Under the pieces are notes generated by a model that saw nothing but the letters and a program-made list of their open reading frames with translations, was not told where the DNA came from and ran no database searches. A stretch of DNA of 64,000 nt, taken from positions 62,001-126,000 of the forward strand of contig NZ_LYVF01000164.1 of assembly GCF_001655685.1 (NCBI RefSeq), given 5' to 3'. Numbering within the stretch: position 1 is the stretch's first letter; each line of letters begins with the position of its first letter. This document shows positions 61,424 through 64,000 of this stretch, in pieces. The translations under genes and the position numbers were made by a program. Source of the stretch: Desulfotomaculum copahuensis. Lineage in GTDB: Bacteria; Bacillota; Desulfotomaculia; Desulfotomaculales; Desulfovirgulaceae.

Positions 61424-63052
61424 TCATCGCCCGTAGACCTGACCCGGCACAACCGCGTCATCCCCCGGCCGTCCGGTGGACGCGCCTCCACTGCCGTCCG
61501 GCGTCGCTTGTCCGGGCGGTTTTTCGCCGGCGCCGCCCGGCGGCTGACCGGGCGGTGTGCCGCCGGCATTGCCGGAAGTGCCCTGTCCCTGTTGTGTGCC
61601 GCCGTCGGGATGCGCCGTTGTTCCACCCGGTCCGTTGTCCCGGCCGCTTCCGGGCGGCGGCTGCTGTTTGGGTGGCGGCGGCACCACCGGGTTGCTGCTT
61701 GGTTGGGCGGTGCCCACGGCTACGATCTCCCGTACCGGATCGTACTTGCTTACGGGCAGGGTTTCCACCCGCCGCCGGCCGTTTTCCCAGGTGATCCGCT
61801 CGGCAGCGACGGTATACCCCCGGGCGCCTTTTTGCTTGACCACCTGTTCCCCTTTCTTCAAGGCGGGATCCGGCTCCCGGAGCACCCCGGGTTCCTGTAC
61901 GGAAGTAACATCGGTATGAATTTCCACCGGCACCCGGTAAGCGGTGTTGCCGTAAATTTTAAATGTGATTTCTCCGCCGTTTACTATGGAACGCAGATAA
62001 ATATAACTTTCCGTATCGTTGCGGAAACGAAAATCGATATAGCCGTAAGACACGGTGGCATCCCGCCCCATCGGCACATAAGCTACCGGCAGGGAATGAT
62101 TGGTGCGGTCCAGAATCTGCAGGTTGGCCAGAAGCACGGTATTGTAAAGAGTGGTGCTCACCTGGCACACCCCGCCTCCGGGGCCATCAACCAGCTTATT
62201 GTTCACAATCACCTTGGCGTTTTTATAGCCCGCCTCGGTGCTGCGCGGCCCGACCACCTTGTTAAAGGAAACTTCCTGCCCCGGCGGCACGAGCAGGCCG
62301 TCCAGGGCGGCGGCGGCCACTTTGATATTGTAGGCGCGTTCCGTATAGGAGGAATCAAAGCGGGTGCTGAAGGAAGCCAGCAGCCCCTTCAATCCCATCG
62401 CTTCCACCGTCCCGGTGTCAACACGGGGGGGGACCCTGACCAGGGACAGGTTTATCTCCGGCGGCCGGCCCGCCCGCAGGGCCGCCATCAGATCCTGGCA
62501 GGCACGCTTTTTGTCTATCTCCATGCCCGCCCGGCCGGGGATAATCTCAATGCTGTCATCGGCACGCACCCGGAAGGCCGCATCGCGGGGCGGCGTGCCG
62601 GTTAATTCCTTGCCCAGCGCATCAAGTTGCCCGTAAAATTTATCCCGGTTCAAATAAAAAACCAGCGGTACGTCGAACCCGTCGCGAACGATCTGCCGCC
62701 GCCGCGCCCAGCGCTCCCACCAGGGCACATCCCGCCCGGCCTTCAGGGCGGCGTCCATGATTGCGTTCTTATCCAGACGCAGATCTATCTTTTGCGGGGC
62801 CAGCTGCCAGTCCCGTTTCCGGTAAATCATCCGCACCGAACTGCCGGTGATCCTGTTTTCAAACGCTGACAATGCCTGCATACCCTGCTCCCGGGTGAGG
62901 CCCTGTAAATTCACCCCGGGCAACTGTACCCCTTCCAGCACCCGTTCCTGACCGCGGGCGGCATAGGCATAGGCAAAGCCAAGCACCAGCAGCGCGCCGG
63001 CCAGCAGGCCGGCCGCCAGCCACCGGAACGGCCGCCGGGAAACAGCCTTCAA
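61424..63052 (-). CDS. VanW-family secreted or membrane-anchored protein with G5-like domain
   Basis: This 542-residue protein has an N-terminal membrane anchor (about 11-32), two peptidoglycan-binding-like (YoaR) segments (about 35-235), the VanW domain (about 240-375; NKVVGPRSTEAGY, GGGVCQVSTTLYNTVLLANL) and a G5-like segment (about 385-450). The last 90 residues are Pro/Gly/Gln-rich and disordered. VanW function is unknown; domain content points to the cell wall. It follows the DUF1292 gene after a terminator. Confidence 0.88.
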   Translation of the reverse strand: MKAVSRRPFRWLAAGLLAGALLVLGFAYAYAARGQERVLEGVQLPGVNLQGLTREQGMQALSAFENRITGSSVRMIYRKRDWQLAPQKIDLRLDKNAIMDAALKAGRDVPWWERWARRRQIVRDGFDVPLVFYLNRDKFYGQLDALGKELTGTPPRDAAFRVRADDSIEIIPGRAGMEIDKKRACQDLMAALRAGRPPEINLSLVRVPPRVDTGTVEAMGLKGLLASFSTRFDSSYTERAYNIKVAAAALDGLLVPPGQEVSFNKVVGPRSTEAGYKNAKVIVNNKLVDGPGGGVCQVSTTLYNTVLLANLQILDRTNHSLPVAYVPMGRDATVSYGYIDFRFRNDTESYIYLRSIVNGGEITFKIYGNTAYRVPVEIHTDVTSVQEPGVLREPDPALKKGEQVVKQKGARGYTVAAERITWENGRRRVETLPVSKYDPVREIVAVGTAQPSSNPVVPPPPKQQPPPGSGRDNGPGGTTAHPDGGTQQGQGTSGNAGGTPPGQPPGGAGEKPPGQATPDGSGGASTGRPGDDAVVPGQVYGR

Positions 63053-63120
63053 AACAACCCCTCCTTAAATACTTTAGACGCCGGACAGGGCCGTAAAGTT
63101 CCGGCACATGAAACAATCCG

Positions 63121-63168
63121 AAAATAAAAAAGCTGGATGCCAACAGGAATGTCCTGCCCACCAGCTTT
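63121..63168 (-). terminator. Intrinsic terminator of the DUF1292 gene
   Basis: Outer stem AAAGCTGG/CCAGCTTT (63129-63136 with 63161-63168) encloses an inner CAGGA/TCCTG hairpin. The minus strand then reads CTTTTTTATTTT. Confidence 0.82.
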
Positions 63169-63185
63169 AATTCCAATTTCTTTAA

Positions 63186-63488
63186 TCAGGACTCCTCCTG
63201 CGTAACCATTTCCTCCCAGGCATCGGCAACTTTTTCCCACTCTTCGTCATCCTCAATATCCACCAGGATTTCGTTGCCTTCTTCGTCCTGCTCGAACTTG
63301 AGGATAATGGCCTCTCCCTCCGCCTCCTCATCACCGTCTTCAACCGGCAGCAGGATGGCGTATCTTTCCTCCTCCACCTCAATTATGTCGATTACGGCAA
63401 AGTCGGTTTCCCGGCCGTCTTCGTCCACCAGGGTGATCACTTCATCCTGCTCGTGTTCATGTTCATGCTCATTTTCATTTTCGGACAC
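63186..63488 (-). CDS. yrzB: DUF1292 protein (YrzB-like)
   Basis: This very acidic protein of about 100 residues starts MSENENEHEHEHEQDEVITLVDEDGRET. The middle ERYAILLPVEDGDEEAEGEAIILKFEQDEEG is typical of DUF1292. I chose GTG at 63486-63488 after GAGGTG; the frame extends 24 codons upstream. The His/Glu repeat near the start might bind metal. It lies between ruvX and the cell-wall genes, as yrzB does in Bacillus. Function unknown. Confidence 0.9.
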   Translation of the reverse strand: MSENENEHEHEHEQDEVITLVDEDGRETDFAVIDIIEVEEERYAILLPVEDGDEEAEGEAIILKFEQDEEGNEILVDIEDDEEWEKVADAWEEMVTQEES

Positions 63489-63556
63489 ACACAGCACCTC
63501 TTTTTTGCAATATGTTGCTATTTTATCCCAATAACCAGCGTTTGTCAAATACCGGC

Positions 63557-63982
63557 TCAATTTTTTTTACGGGCGGCCGCCTCGAGAAATCCCTGCAAAA
63601 TGATCACCGCCGCCATTTTGTCAATCACCTGTTTACGCCTGCTCCGGCTGACATCCGCGGATATGAGCAGCTTCTCCGCTGCCACGGTGCTCAGGCGCTC
63701 GTCCCATGTTTGCACCGGCAACCCCAGACGGGATCGTAACAATTTTACAAAAGCAAGTACCTTTTCCCCCTGGGGACCCAGCGTACCATTCATGTTGTGC
63801 GGCAGGCCCACCACTATCCGCTCCACCCCGTATTGCCGGACCAAAGCCGCCAGGCGCTCCATCTCCCGGCCGGCATCCCCGTCCCGCCGGATCACCTCCA
63901 GTCCCTGGGCCGTCCAACCGAGCGGATCGCTCACCGCCACCCCGATCGTTTTATCACCCACATCCAAACCCATCACGCGCAT
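63557..63982 (-). CDS. ruvX: Holliday junction resolvase-like RuvX (YqgF)
   Basis: This 141-residue RNase H-fold nuclease has catalytic residues in [16 protein letters not shown] (Asp), the [11 protein letters not shown] stretch and [10 protein letters not shown]. YqgF proteins act in 16S rRNA 5'-end maturation or Holliday junction cleavage. ATG start at 63980-63982. It heads the ruvX-yrzB order, and its own upstream neighbour lies outside the window. Confidence 0.94.
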   Translation of the reverse strand: MRVMGLDVGDKTIGVAVSDPLGWTAQGLEVIRRDGDAGREMERLAALVRQYGVERIVVGLPHNMNGTLGPQGEKVLAFVKLLRSRLGLPVQTWDERLSTVAAEKLLISADVSRSRRKQVIDKMAAVIILQGFLEAAARKKN

Positions 63983-64000
63983 GAGATAATCCTTTCAAAT

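Noticed and set aside
1-64000. tRNA, rRNA, CRISPR arrays, insertion sequences, prophage genes
   Set aside because: I looked for repeats with regular spacing, transposase or integrase motifs and tRNA-like cloverleaf segments by eye and found none convincing. A tRNAscan, CRISPR and ISfinder run would be decisive.

Overview
The window looks like chromosome from a GC-rich, spore-forming Firmicute, most likely the Desulfotomaculum/Pelotomaculum group (Peptococcaceae sensu lato). The reasons are gene order and content: mutS-mutL-miaA-hfq-spoVK; a sporulation AAA ATPase; the priA-def-fmt-DUF116-rsmB-rlmN-FHA-FHA-PP2C-FtsW-PBP-PASTA kinase-rsgA-rpe cluster; LL-diaminopimelate aminotransferase; a RicA protein beside MiaB; and a selenocysteine-decoding gene. 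Nearly all genes lie on the minus strand, with many short overlaps and many GTG/TTG starts. No rRNA, tRNA, CRISPR array, transposase or phage gene was seen. The species assignment is inference.

Region 1 (1-10.8 kb, minus) is an amino-acid uptake and catabolism block. A partial YnbB-like PLP enzyme runs off the left edge. A complete branched-chain amino acid ABC transporter (binding lipoprotein, LivH, LivM, LivG, LivF) follows. Upstream of it are tryptophanase, an AroP-like permease and a TyrR-type enhancer-binding regulator. Both the permease and the tryptophanase have a textbook sigma-54 promoter (TGGCAT-N5-TTGCA) and share an 11-bp upstream element, so a small sigma-54 aromatic amino acid regulon can be read from the DNA. 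In Bacillus spoVK and ynbB are near neighbours; here about 10 kb of catabolic genes separate them.

Region 2 (10.9-24 kb, minus) is spoVK, hfq, miaA, an RsmJ-like methyltransferase, mutL, a histone-deacetylase-family protein, a hydantoinase-like protein, mutS, ricA, miaB and cheW: DNA repair, tRNA modification and RNA control, with two unexpected enzymes between mutL and mutS.

Region 3 (24-39.5 kb, minus) is a rubredoxin-like mini protein, rpe, rsgA, then Ser/Thr kinase signalling and cell wall (PASTA kinase, transpeptidase, FtsW/RodA, PP2C, two FHA proteins), followed by rlmN, rsmB, DUF116, fmt, def and priA. Region 4 (39.5-41.2 kb) holds an unknown protein and a divergent MarR/zinc-finger pair with its own sigma-A promoter. 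Region 5 (41.2-50.9 kb, minus) is coaBC, rpoZ, gmk, remA, yicC, two aminotransferases, dapF and a P2A calcium ATPase.

Region 6 (51-56.1 kb, plus) is accessory. It holds a GtrA-glycosyltransferase fusion and a membrane GT39-like glycosyltransferase joined across an A10 tract that suggests frameshifting, a lipoprotein, a GGDEF protein, a cupin, and a 76-residue glutaredoxin-like selenoprotein (U-P-H-C active site) hidden behind an in-frame UGA. Region 7 (56.2-64 kb, minus) returns to housekeeping: thioredoxin, FmdB-like protein, ferredoxin, a regulator with three HTH domains, a U32 peptidase-family protein, MltG, a VanW protein, a DUF1292 protein and RuvX.
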